This document shows positions 1-6,633 of a stretch of 11,484 nucleotides of DNA, in pieces. The stretch covers positions 1 to 11,484 of the forward strand of contig DAJW01000154.1 of the NCBI GenBank assembly GCA_002496485.1, written 5' to 3'. Positions within the stretch are counted from its first letter, which is position 1; each line of letters opens with the position of its first letter. The stretch comes from Euryarchaeota archaeon UBA36. GTDB lineage: Archaea; Thermoplasmatota; Poseidoniia; Poseidoniales; Thalassarchaeaceae. The notes below the pieces were generated by a model, which was not told the DNA's origin, did no database searches, and worked only from the letters and a program-made list of their open reading frames with translations. A program made the position numbers and the translations under genes.

Positions 1-78
1 CCAGCCAGAAGTGACAGGACATCAAAATATAACCAATTAATTCGAATTTCTGAAAATTGTAATAATTTTACTACTAAT

Positions 79-1023
79 CTATTCTAGTGAACATAAAATA
101 AGAGGTAGGACAATTGTAGCATCTGACTCAATCACAAACCTAGGACTATCGATATCTAATTTATCCCAACTTATTTTTTCATTCGGCGGAGCCCCTGAAT
201 ATCCACCAAATGAGGGTCTGGACTCACTAATCTGCGCATACCATGACCACAAATTGACTTTTATTCCCGCATCCTGTCTAAGCATAGGCACCACTGAAAT
301 CGCAAAATCTCCGGCAATTCCCCCACCAACTTGTAATATTCCAGTAGGTGAAACATCTTCTCTATACCAATCAGCTAATGCCTGCATAGCATTAAGTCCA
401 CTTTTTATAATTTCAGGCCCTTTCAAAGTACAATCCAATACTCTAGCCGCCAATAAATTGCCCAGCGTTGAGTCTTCCCATCCAGGAGTAAATATTGGTA
501 GATTTGCATCTGCAGCAGCCATCAACCAAGAGGTATTCGGATCAATATCAAATTCTAATTCTCCATGTAAAATCAAGTCATAAATAAATTCATGAGGAAA
601 CCTTCTATCTCCTACAGCTTCAGCTTCTTCCCATAGACTCAGAAGAGGCTCTTCCAATATTTTTATTAATTCTTCAGGGATTGCCACATCAGTAATTCTG
701 TTCATCCCTTTAAGTTTTAAATCATAATCATCTTCTGCCCTTAATTCTCTCCAATTGTCAATTTTCTTAAAACTAGTTCTACCGATAAGACTGAATAATT
801 CTTCCTCTAAATTCGCTCCTGTACAACATATAGCATGCACCTTTTGAGATTTTATCGAAGGTGCTAGGCATTTTCCTATTTCCGCTGTTGACATAGCACC
901 ACCTAGAGTTATCATTAACCTTCCACCTTTATTCAAAAATTCATTTAATGATTCTGAACAACGAGATAGCTCACCAGCGTTGAAGTGTTTGTAGTTTTCC
1001 AAAATAAATTCTTTCAAATTCAC
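79..1023 (-). CDS. Deoxyhypusine-synthase-like protein lacking the catalytic lysine
   Basis: A 314-residue protein of the deoxyhypusine synthase (DHS) fold family. Recognisable blocks are TLGGAMST (39-46, NAD-binding region), CTGANLEEE (67-75, matching the TAGGIEED block of DHS), PIFTPGWEDSTLGN (176-189), GGGIAGDF (233-240) and the C-terminal SGAPPNEKISWDKL region (276-289) ending in ESDATIVLPLI. True DHS carries a lysine in GGGxxKH that forms the enzyme-substrate intermediate; here that position is Gly238. The PGWEDSTLGN and GGGIAGDF signatures match the DHS-like family I remember from bacteria such as Bacteroidetes, whose reaction I cannot state. The start is GTG, directly after the speD stop (TAG-GTG) and preceded by a GGGTGAT ribosome site; the next methionine is residue 37. 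Family is secure. eIF5A modification is unlikely; NAD-dependent polyamine chemistry is inferred from speD next door. Confidence 0.85.
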   Translation of the reverse strand: MNLKEFILENYKHFNAGELSRCSESLNEFLNKGGRLMITLGGAMSTAEIGKCLAPSIKSQKVHAICCTGANLEEELFSLIGRTSFKKIDNWRELRAEDDYDLKLKGMNRITDVAIPEELIKILEEPLLSLWEEAEAVGDRRFPHEFIYDLILHGELEFDIDPNTSWLMAAADANLPIFTPGWEDSTLGNLLAARVLDCTLKGPEIIKSGLNAMQALADWYREDVSPTGILQVGGGIAGDFAISVVPMLRQDAGIKVNLWSWYAQISESRPSFGGYSGAPPNEKISWDKLDIDSPRFVIESDATIVLPLILCSLE

Positions 1024-1410
1024 CTAATCACCCAATACAAATCTTTCAATCTTCTTCATACTCGTCAATCGTATTTTTGGACATATCGATTTCAGAGATT
1101 TATGAATCTCATTTGCTATTTTATCTGGTTCATTTGGTCCACATGTGAAAACATCAATCGCTAAGATTTCTCTTTCAGAATAACAATGAGCGGTAATGTG
1201 GCTCTCATCAATTAGTACTACCGAAGCAAAACCGACCGGACTTAATATTCCATCAAATTCTTCAATATGCGAATGAACTTCTCTAACACCTGATTTTTTA
1301 ACAGCGGCCTTCATAATCTCCAACACTCTAATACCATCATTCGCAATAGATGGATTATAATTGCGAAAATCCATCAAGATATGTGAACCCAAGGCCTGTG
1401 AATTGCTCAT
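1024..1410 (-). CDS. speD: S-adenosylmethionine decarboxylase proenzyme (SpeD, class 1B)
   Basis: Decarboxylates S-adenosylmethionine to supply aminopropyl groups for spermidine-type polyamines, in the cytoplasm. With the ATG start the protein is 128 residues, normal for the short bacterial/archaeal class. The self-cleavage site Glu69-Ser70 lies in VLIDESHITAH; Ser70 becomes the pyruvoyl cofactor. His75 and Cys90 (in DVFTCG) sit 5 and 20 residues after it, exactly the spacing of Ser63, His68 and Cys83 in the Thermotoga maritima enzyme. A TTG at 1440 would add ten residues (139th codon being the stop) and has a GGGATGAT-like site upstream, but the ATG at 1410 puts the conserved ALGSH block near the N-terminus, as in the family. 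It sits between the aminotransferase (37 bp upstream) and the DHS-like gene (no gap), so all three are probably co-transcribed. Confidence 0.9.
   Translation of the reverse strand: MSNSQALGSHILMDFRNYNPSIANDGIRVLEIMKAAVKKSGVREVHSHIEEFDGILSPVGFASVVLIDESHITAHCYSEREILAIDVFTCGPNEPDKIANEIHKSLKSICPKIRLTSMKKIERFVLGD
1027..1032 (-). promoter_or_regulatory. Ribosome binding site for the DHS-like gene
   Basis: On the minus strand the end of speD reads GGGTGATTAG and is followed at once by GTG. GGTGAT is complementary to the ATCACC at the 3' end of archaeal 16S rRNA, and lies 3 nt from the start codon. This supports the GTG start at 1023 and points to translational coupling with speD. Confidence 0.55.
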
Positions 1411-1447
1411 ATCCTTACTGGATACATAGATATTATTCAAATCATCC

Positions 1448-2578
1448 CTAAAGTAACCACTTTTTCAATCTTGCAATTCCTTCAATTATATTATCTTCTG
1501 ATGCTGCATATGAGATTCTAACAAAACCTTCTCCACCGGAAATTAATGATGCTGGAATCAATTGTACCCCAGCTTTCAAGGCTCCATCTGCAAATTCAAT
1601 ATCACTCATTCCCGTTTTAGTAACATCTACAAAAACATAGAAAGCTCCTTCTGGCTCAGGAATTCTTAATTCCGGGATTTCAGATAACCCATCAATCATC
1701 AATTCCCTTCTTTTTTTGTATTCATTATTAAATGAGTTTACAGCATCATCGCATCCTAATGCAGTTTTGGCGGCATTCATAATATATGTTGGGACATGCG
1801 AGGCAGAATTTGCTTGACACTTTTTAGCTGCATTAATTGCATTTTCAGGCCCAGCCATGAACCCTAGTCGCATTCCTGTCATGGCCCAAGATTTAGACCA
1901 CCCATTAACAATAATCGTTCTTTCCTCTCCACCAGGCAAATTGTATGGAGAAACATGCGGCCAATCAACCCAAATCATTCTAGAATAAATTTCATCCGAT
2001 ACAATCCATAGATCATGTTCATTGGCTATGTCAACTATTTCTTGAATTTCCTCAGGAGTAAATACTGCTCCGGTAGGATTACAAGGAGAATTAATTAATA
2101 TCATTCTAGTTTTATCAGTAATGGCTTTCCTGATAGCTTGCATATCAGGATGGAAATTATCTCTTCTTACTGGAACATTTACTGGTACAGACCCAATAAA
2201 TTCAAGCATGGGCTCATAAGATGCCCATGAAGGCGATAATAGTATCGCTTCATCACCGGGCATTGTGGTAATCATAAATGAATAAAGAAGAGCCTGCTTA
2301 GCTCCTGGAGTGACAATAATATTTTCATAGTCTAATTCTATAGAGTGATGAAATCCTAAGTATTCTGAGACCGCCTTACAAAGCTCAATTGATCCCGCGC
2401 CTCGAGTATACTTTGTATCACCATTTTCTAATCCCCTAATGGCTTCATCAATTATTTCTCTTGGTGTTTCGAAACCAGGCTCTCCAACTGTGAGCCTTAC
2501 AACATCTGGACCCGGTGGTTGTAGATATGGAGCAAATCCAACCCCGAGTCCATCAAATCTAGAGCTGACGTCAGGCAT
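1448..2578 (-). CDS. Class I/II pyridoxal-phosphate aminotransferase (AspC-like, COG0436 type)
   Basis: A 376-residue PLP-dependent aminotransferase, fold type I. Visible landmarks are PGAKQAL (91-97, cofactor phosphate region), SPCNPTG (164-170) with Asn167, SDEIYS (194-199) with Asp195 and Tyr198 contacting the PLP ring, SKS (228-230) with Lys229 as Schiff-base lysine, Arg237 in GMRLGF, and Arg354 in FVRISYA, which binds the substrate carboxylate. Length is typical. The family covers aspartate, aromatic and prephenate aminotransferases, and the sequence does not tell me which substrate is used. It is the first gene of the minus-strand cluster with speD and the DHS-like gene. I see no convincing TATA box in the spacer upstream, which it shares with a divergent tRNA gene. 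A role in polyamine metabolism is possible only by association. Confidence 0.9.
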   Translation of the reverse strand: MPDVSSRFDGLGVGFAPYLQPPGPDVVRLTVGEPGFETPREIIDEAIRGLENGDTKYTRGAGSIELCKAVSEYLGFHHSIELDYENIIVTPGAKQALLYSFMITTMPGDEAILLSPSWASYEPMLEFIGSVPVNVPVRRDNFHPDMQAIRKAITDKTRMILINSPCNPTGAVFTPEEIQEIVDIANEHDLWIVSDEIYSRMIWVDWPHVSPYNLPGGEERTIIVNGWSKSWAMTGMRLGFMAGPENAINAAKKCQANSASHVPTYIMNAAKTALGCDDAVNSFNNEYKKRRELMIDGLSEIPELRIPEPEGAFYVFVDVTKTGMSDIEFADGALKAGVQLIPASLISGGEGFVRISYAASEDNIIEGIARLKKWLL

Positions 2579-2660
2579 ACGTCTCTGAGACGAACTCTAG
2601 TCAAGAATGTATGCCGACACAGAGAGCCTTCAAGAGACAGTTACCAGTCGCAACAATCCT
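2579..2660. other. GC-richer spacer with short inverted repeats between the aminotransferase gene and tRNA-Cys
   Basis: This 82-bp divergent spacer is visibly richer in G and C than the AT-rich spacers elsewhere in the window and has no clear TATA box. It begins with GTCTC-T-GAGAC (2581-2591). TCTCTG (2582-2587) can pair with CAGAGA (2620-2625), and GTCTCT (2581-2586) with AGAGAC (2633-2638). It must hold promoter information for the tRNA and probably for the aminotransferase operon, but I cannot point to a box. It may be partly transcribed as a structured leader. No protein is supported. Confidence 0.35.
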
Positions 2661-2734
2661 GCACGAGTGGCAGAGTAGCTATGCAATGGACTGCAGATCC
2701 ATGGACCCGGGTGCAAATCCCGGCTCGTGCTCCA
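2661..2734 (+). tRNA. tRNA-Cys (anticodon GCA), CCA encoded
   Basis: A complete cloverleaf. The acceptor stem GCACGAG (2661-2667) pairs perfectly with CTCGTGC (2724-2730). The anticodon stem is ATGGA/TCCAT (2686-2690/2698-2702) with loop CTGCAGA, giving anticodon GCA at 2693-2695. The T stem is CCGGG/CCCGG (2707-2711/2719-2723). The discriminator is T2731, the usual tRNA-Cys identity base, followed by encoded CCA (2732-2734). There is no intron. The T loop reads TGCAAAT, not TTCAAAT, and the D loop (AGTAGCTA) lacks the GG pair, so the elbow contacts look altered. It is the only plus-strand gene between 79 and 4766, and it ends one base before the stop codon of the convergent membrane-protein gene. 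Confidence 0.95.
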
Positions 2735-2735
2735 A

Positions 2736-3755
2736 TTAAATTGTAAGACCGAGTAGCTGAACAGCTAGGAAAGAAGCTGCAATCGCAATCGATACCATTA
2801 CGAAGAATGTATTAAATCCATTTGCATCCATTGGCTTGCCACCAAAAGTCATTCCATCTTCAATACCCTCATCTCTAAGTTTGATGTAAACAAGTAAGAA
2901 AATCATCATTGTAGCAGGACCAGAAATTGCATCCATCTGATTTGATTCTGTAAAATCTCTAAGTGGACCGTACACAAATCCAAAGTAGTTTGCTATTGTC
3001 ACAGTTAAGAATGCAAAAAGAGCTGGATGAGCCACTGCCCACATACCTCTAGCGCCTTGTGTGAAAACTAAAAGTGCCCATAGTACGTAAGGAAGTAGTA
3101 AAGCTCCAGTAAATGCAACAGTAACCTTTGATGGGGCTAATAGTCCCAAAGCTGCATCTCCAGGATTAATCGAATCAATGACTGTTTCCGGAGTTACTAA
3201 TTGCCTGAAAACATAAAAGAATCCAGTTAATATTACGATACTTAATCCACCCAGAGCTATCGGATCCTTAACTCCAATTCCCATTTTAAAATCTTCAATT
3301 CCGCTATTTACTTCATCTTCACCCATAAATTGCCAATAAGCTAATCCGTACAGGATTGTGATAATAGGAGAAATAATTCTAGGAACTGTACTCGAGTCAC
3401 TCGCATCATTCCAAAATACATTAATGACTATTGCTGAGGTAGCTAAGCCAATTAGAACAGGAATCATAATTTTCCACATCCCTTTAGCACCTTCATTGAG
3501 AATTATCATTGTTGAGATAAAAATTCCAAACATCAAAATTCCATTAAATGACTGCTCTGGCCCACCTTGCCCAAATCCAACATTTGTTACATCAGATACA
3601 CCATTTGGAATCAAAACAGTACAATCCGTACCATTAATGGCCCAACAATTTCCAAAATACATGAAATTAATGCAATAAACAACAGTAATTAATGCAGTAA
3701 TCCCCAATAATACTTCTCCGCCAGTTGATTTTATTCTTTTAAACAATAGTGCCAT
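2736..3755 (-). CDS. Polytopic membrane protein with twofold internal repeat, function unknown
   Basis: A 339-residue integral membrane protein that I do not recognise. About nine hydrophobic segments are visible, near residues 15-35, 70-87, 93-115, 123-144, 166-186, 211-232, 240-262, 275-292 and 314-336. The first and second halves resemble each other: GAKGMW (89-94) matches GARGMW (234-239), and ISP (128-130) followed by a helix ending in acidic residues matches SGP (278-280) followed by a helix and RDE. Each half has four helices, with a ninth added at the end. A loop after the first helix holds two cysteines (Cys37, Cys45). The start is ATG at 3755, with a TATA-like box about 26-40 nt upstream, so it appears to be a single transcription unit. 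Its stop lies one base from the tRNA-Cys 3' end. No catalytic or transport motif is visible. Confidence 0.85.
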   Translation of the reverse strand: MALLFKRIKSTGGEVLLGITALITVVYCINFMYFGNCWAINGTDCTVLIPNGVSDVTNVGFGQGGPEQSFNGILMFGIFISTMIILNEGAKGMWKIMIPVLIGLATSAIVINVFWNDASDSSTVPRIISPIITILYGLAYWQFMGEDEVNSGIEDFKMGIGVKDPIALGGLSIVILTGFFYVFRQLVTPETVIDSINPGDAALGLLAPSKVTVAFTGALLLPYVLWALLVFTQGARGMWAVAHPALFAFLTVTIANYFGFVYGPLRDFTESNQMDAISGPATMMIFLLVYIKLRDEGIEDGMTFGGKPMDANGFNTFFVMVSIAIAASFLAVQLLGLTI

Positions 3756-3780
3756 GATAGTCGAATAATAGTTAGTTATA

Positions 3781-3794
3781 TTATTTTTTATAAT
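3781..3794 (-). promoter_or_regulatory. TATA-like promoter element of the repeat membrane-protein gene
   Basis: On the minus strand the sequence ATTATAAAAAATAA lies 26-39 nt before the ATG at 3755. That is the spacing expected for an archaeal TATA box with a short or nearly absent leader. It is placed between the dehydratase stop and this start, supporting independent transcription. Based on pattern and position only. Confidence 0.5.
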
Positions 3795-3806
3795 GTAAAG
3801 AATATA

Positions 3807-4766
3807 TTAATGCAATTCAAATGGTAAATTTCCTTCATCCACATTCCCGCCACAAAGAATTATTCCAACTGAATTAATATTCTCTAATTTTCTAAATTCG
3901 TCACTCAAAACTGCTGCAAGAGAAATTGCGCCGCTGGGCTCTACAATCATATCAAATCCTTCGTAAATTAGAGTCATTGCTCTTTCTACATCCCGATCTT
4001 CAACTGTAAAAATTCTCTCAACGTGATCCCTAATTATTGGCCATGTAGTTTCCCCCATGCTAGTTAGTATGCCATCACAAATTGTTTATGGATTTTCCTG
4101 AGGAATAAATTTTCTAGCTGACAAGGATCTTGCAGCATCATCTGCTCCTGTAGGCTCAGCTCCAAATATTCGTGCTTTTGGCAGCATTTTTCTTGTTGCT
4201 ATTGAAGTTCCAGACATCAAACCACCCCCGCCGATAGGAGACAGTACCGAATCCAATTTTCCACATTCAATAATTAATTCCCTAGCAGCTGTACCTTGAC
4301 CTGCAATAACATCACGATTATCAAATGGATGAATAAAATATGCTCCAGTTTTTTCTAAAATAGAATTAGCAGTTGAAATTCTAGCTTTAAGATTGGGCTC
4401 ACAAAAAATTACTTCAGCTCCATGTTCAATAACACCATTAATTTTAATCTTAGGAGCATTATTTGGCATTATAATAAATGCTGGCACACCTCTTTGTTTT
4501 GCAGCTAAGGCAACAGCTTGTCCATGATTACCACTACTATGAGTACAAAGCCCCAACTCAACTTCTTCACCCAATAACCTCACTGCATTACTAGCCCCTC
4601 TAAACTTGAAGGCTCCGATATGTTGTAGATTTTCACATTTCATGAATACCTTTCTTCCAGCCAATTTGTCTATTTCTTCAGAATTTATAACTGGAGTTTG
4701 TCTAACAACATCCTTCAATCTATATGCAGCATCTTCAATGTCAGAATACTGTATCGCGTGCTTCAT
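3807..4766 (-). pseudogene. Threonine/serine dehydratase or serine racemase, broken by one in-frame TAA
   Basis: A PLP fold-type II enzyme (L-threonine/L-serine ammonia-lyase or serine racemase family, short form without ACT domain) whose reading frame runs through a single stop codon. Codons 1-226 (4766-4089) carry FKFRGA with Schiff-base Lys54, SSGNHGQ (78-84) and the phosphate-binding loop GGGGLMSG (179-186). Codon 227 is TAA at 4086-4088. The same frame then continues TICDGILTSMGETTWP to VEPSGAISLAA and ends LCGGNVDEGNLPFELH at 3807. In intact relatives this junction reads NP-K-TI-DGL, so a lysine AAA to TAA change explains it. Total length would be 319 residues, normal for the family. 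No frameshift or second lesion is visible, so the change is recent, polymorphic or a sequencing error. Translation could restart at the ATG at 4058, but that 83-residue piece lacks the PLP lysine. Confidence 0.88.
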
Positions 4767-4789
4767 ATATTATATGACAAAAATCCACT

Positions 4790-4800
4790 CTTTAATTAGT
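4790..4800. promoter_or_regulatory. Candidate shared TATA element of a divergent gene pair
   Basis: CTTTAATTAGT lies in the 67-bp spacer between the dehydratase start (4766, minus) and the small membrane-protein start (4834, plus). Read as ACTAATTAAAG it is 24-34 nt before the dehydratase ATG, which suits a leaderless transcript. Read forward it is 34-44 nt before the plus-strand ATG. This is a weak call from spacing and base composition; two separate boxes are equally possible. Confidence 0.3.
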
Positions 4801-4833
4801 TGTATTCAAGCACTTAATCTACTTCCGAGTTCT

Positions 4834-5244
4834 ATGAGCAAAGGCTCCGAGCCAGAATGGAGATATCATTTATTTATTGGATTAACCTTGATAACTAATT
4901 CAATTTTCTTTCAGATTGCCCCAGATGGACCATGGACCGATAAAAGCTTCACTTTAGGAATTTTAGGCCTTTTAGGGGGATTGTTATGCTATATGGGGTG
5001 GTATAGACTTACTTTCAAGAGAAAGGGACTCATTCCTTGGCTCGATTTGTGGACTGACCCATCACTATCTGCTAAAAAAGAAATATTATTTGCATTAATT
5101 ATTTTATTCTTAGCTTGGTTCTGTGGAAACTATTTACAAAATCAAATTCCAGAACCAACCGGGCTAATTTTATCTTTAGTAGGATTGATGATGTTACTAC
5201 AGTCATCATACGTTTTACTTAGCATCGGTCCATTAAAAGAATAA
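4834..5244 (+). CDS. Small four-helix membrane protein, function unknown
   Basis: A 136-residue hydrophobic protein that I cannot assign to a family. Four membrane helices are visible, near residues 11-29, 38-58, 82-101 and 108-131. The loop between helices 2 and 3 (59-81) contains basic FKRKG followed by PWLDLWTDP. The open frame extends upstream, with another ATG at 4774, but that one is only 7 bp from the divergent dehydratase start and would put about 20 extra residues before the first helix. The ATG at 4834 leaves room for promoters, so I prefer it. The stop TAA at 5244 is two bases from the convergent ribonuclease HI stop. It is the only plus-strand protein gene in the first 10 kb. The reading frame is convincing because of its regular helix pattern, but no function can be given. 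Confidence 0.72.
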   Translation: MSKGSEPEWRYHLFIGLTLITNSIFFQIAPDGPWTDKSFTLGILGLLGGLLCYMGWYRLTFKRKGLIPWLDLWTDPSLSAKKEILFALIILFLAWFCGNYLQNQIPEPTGLILSLVGLMMLLQSSYVLLSIGPLKE

Positions 5245-5246
5245 TA

Positions 5247-5786
5247 TCATCTTGTTCCAGGTTTCCAAAATTGTAATGGAAGCACAGTTTCTTTTTTCAT
5301 TGCTCTAAATGCCAAATGATCAGCTCTTTCGTTCCATCTATGTCCTCTGTGAGCTCTTACATGTTTCCACGATAATTTATTGGAGAATTCTACTTCTTTC
5401 CATAAATTCTGAGTTAGTTTAGCCAATTGAATATTCGCCTTTGCTTTCCATTTTCCACTCGCTATATTTCCAGCATAAGTCGAATCTGAACAAATTATTA
5501 TTTCCCGTTTCTCAATGTTGGAGAGTATCCATCTCAATGAATGAGCAATCGCTGATAACTCTCCTGTATTATTCGACCCCACTTCAGCTCCGATAAAATC
5601 AGACTCTTGACGATTTGTTATCACTTCACCGTTTGACTCATGAATCAATTCTCCTTTCCCTCTTCCTAGTCCAGTATCTCCTTCAATAACACAAAATCCC
5701 CAGCCAGCCCTAGTCTTATCTGTAACATTCTTATTATCTAGACAGGACCCATCAACGTAAATATGGAGAATATTAACATCATTCAT
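5247..5786 (-). CDS. rnhA: Ribonuclease HI
   Basis: Cleaves the RNA strand of RNA-DNA hybrids (R-loops, primers) using two metal ions. All active-site residues are present in the 179-residue protein: Asp12 in YVDGSC, Glu76 in NNTGELSAI, Asp101 in CSDSTYA, and Asp156 in NERAD, with the catalytic-loop His146 ten residues before it, the same spacing as His124 and Asp134 in Escherichia coli RNase HI. A loop of about 35 residues between strands 1 and 3 (35-70) is longer than in the E. coli enzyme. The start is ATG at 5786, one base after the gcvH stop; an in-frame TTG at 5798 would add four residues and overlap gcvH, and I consider it less likely. The tight spacing suggests co-transcription with gcvH. 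The family is certain. Confidence 0.93.
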   Translation of the reverse strand: MNDVNILHIYVDGSCLDNKNVTDKTRAGWGFCVIEGDTGLGRGKGELIHESNGEVITNRQESDFIGAEVGSNNTGELSAIAHSLRWILSNIEKREIIICSDSTYAGNIASGKWKAKANIQLAKLTQNLWKEVEFSNKLSWKHVRAHRGHRWNERADHLAFRAMKKETVLPLQFWKPGTR

Positions 5787-5787
5787 G

Positions 5788-6171
5788 TTATCTTCCAATC
5801 AATGAAGAATATTCTACATGACTAAGTAATTTTTCGATTTCGTTTTTATCGCTAATCTTCATCCTACAAATCCATCCTTCACCATAAGGATCTTCGTTAA
5901 TCATTTCAGGCGAATCTTCAAGCTCATCATTAATTTGTATGACCTTTCCAGATATTGGAGCATAAATCTCACTAACAGACTTCACAGATTCGACACTTGC
6001 GATGGACTCCATAGCATTGGCTGAAACGCCAACTTCGGGTAATTCTACCCACACAACTTCAGTTAATGCATCTTGAGCATAATCAGTAATTCCGAAGATA
6101 ATTTCTTCACCTTCTATTCTAATCCATTCATGCTCATTTGTATATTTGAGATTTTCCGGTACATCTCCCAT
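5788..6171 (-). CDS. gcvH: Glycine cleavage system H protein
   Basis: The lipoylated shuttle protein of the glycine cleavage system, carrying the aminomethyl group from P protein to T protein. The N-terminus GDVPENLKYTNEHEWI (2-17) is the classic H-protein opening. Lys64 in SVESVKSVSEIYAPISG is the lipoate attachment site. NDELEDSPEMINEDPYGEGWICRM (81-104) is the conserved C-terminal block. At 127 residues it is the usual length. The frame extends upstream to a GTG at 6201, but the ATG at 6171 matches the family start. P, T and L proteins are not in this window, so H must act with partners encoded elsewhere, or in lipoate metabolism. It is followed one base later by rnhA. The 51-bp gap upstream shows no clear TATA box, so it may be read from the THEP1 promoter. 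Confidence 0.95.
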   Translation of the reverse strand: MGDVPENLKYTNEHEWIRIEGEEIIFGITDYAQDALTEVVWVELPEVGVSANAMESIASVESVKSVSEIYAPISGKVIQINDELEDSPEMINEDPYGEGWICRMKISDKNEIEKLLSHVEYSSLIGR

Positions 6172-6222
6172 TGTCTCACTCAACTCCACCCAGAATACCA
6201 CTGACAGTCAACCTTTCGCTTA

Positions 6223-6591
6223 CTACTCTTCACCATGTTTCGCTTCCAAATGCTCCATTTCCATCCTAGCCCACGCTGATCCCATATTTTCTACCTTAGC
6301 TTCTTCCATTTCTTTAGTTAGACGAATACGCATTTCTTCTTCGGACTCTCTACTAAACCAATTTTCTAAAAACAAGAAATTATTTCTATCTCTGTCAGCC
6401 ACCCAAAAAAACAATATTAACGAGATATATAGTATCATCATGAAAAATATTAACCAACTTACTATCGCATTATATTCTAGAGAGATTTCAAATTTTATTC
6501 TATCTTCCAAAATTCCTATAGAAAAAATGAATATCAACACTAAAAATCCAACAATCAAAATTCTCTGAATCTGAATAGCCGCTGTATTCAC
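6223..6591 (-). CDS. Small two-helix membrane protein with charged C-terminal tail
   Basis: A 122-residue protein of unknown family. Two membrane helices are visible, residues 11-28 and 41-64, joined by a short loop, followed by a soluble tail (about 65-122) very rich in Glu, Arg, Lys and Met. Stretch 83-118 looks like one long amphipathic or coiled-coil helix. The start is GTG at 6591, with GGTG a few bases upstream; the next methionine is residue 51, inside helix 2, so a later start would destroy the first helix. It follows the THEP1 gene by 42 bp and precedes gcvH by 51 bp, on the same strand, so it is probably part of that transcription unit. The open frame on the opposite strand (6146-6568) is a shadow. 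The hairpin topology suggests a small membrane anchor or scaffold, but this is a guess. Confidence 0.68.
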   Translation of the reverse strand: MNTAAIQIQRILIVGFLVLIFIFSIGILEDRIKFEISLEYNAIVSWLIFFMMILYISLILFFWVADRDRNNFLFLENWFSRESEEEMRIRLTKEMEEAKVENMGSAWARMEMEHLEAKHGEE

Positions 6592-6633
6592 AGCACCATG
6601 GTAGACATATAACCAATCAACTTAACCATTACT

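Noticed and set aside
1..87. Possible C-terminal end of a plus-strand gene entering from the left edge, or a minus-strand start at 20-22
   Set aside because: The first 78 bases give a 28-residue open tail in one frame without any recognisable motif, and the ATG at 20-22 on the minus strand is too close to the edge to judge. A TTATATTTTG run near 22-33 could be a promoter, but nothing can be supported.
254..583. Plus-strand open frame
   Set aside because: Lies wholly antisense inside the DHS-like gene, whose family motifs are clear.
2611..2739. Open frame on the plus strand starting ATG and running through tRNA-Cys
   Set aside because: Most of it is the tRNA itself, and the translated sequence has no protein-like pattern; it is open by chance.
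4086..4088. TAA being recoded as an amino acid in the dehydratase gene
   Set aside because: TAA ends several neighbouring genes in the normal way (for example at 2736, 5788, 6634 and 7346), and known archaeal recoding of this kind uses TAG for pyrrolysine. A nonsense mutation or sequencing error is simpler.
4606..4833. Longer N-terminus for the four-helix membrane protein
   Set aside because: The upstream part is antisense to the well-conserved start of the dehydratase, including its PLP-lysine region, so only the part from the ATG at 4834 (or at most 4774) is credible.
6146..6568. Plus-strand open frame of 140 codons
   Set aside because: Antisense to gcvH and the two-helix membrane protein; its translation is Ser/Ile/Asn-rich without domain pattern, whereas the minus-strand frames make sense.
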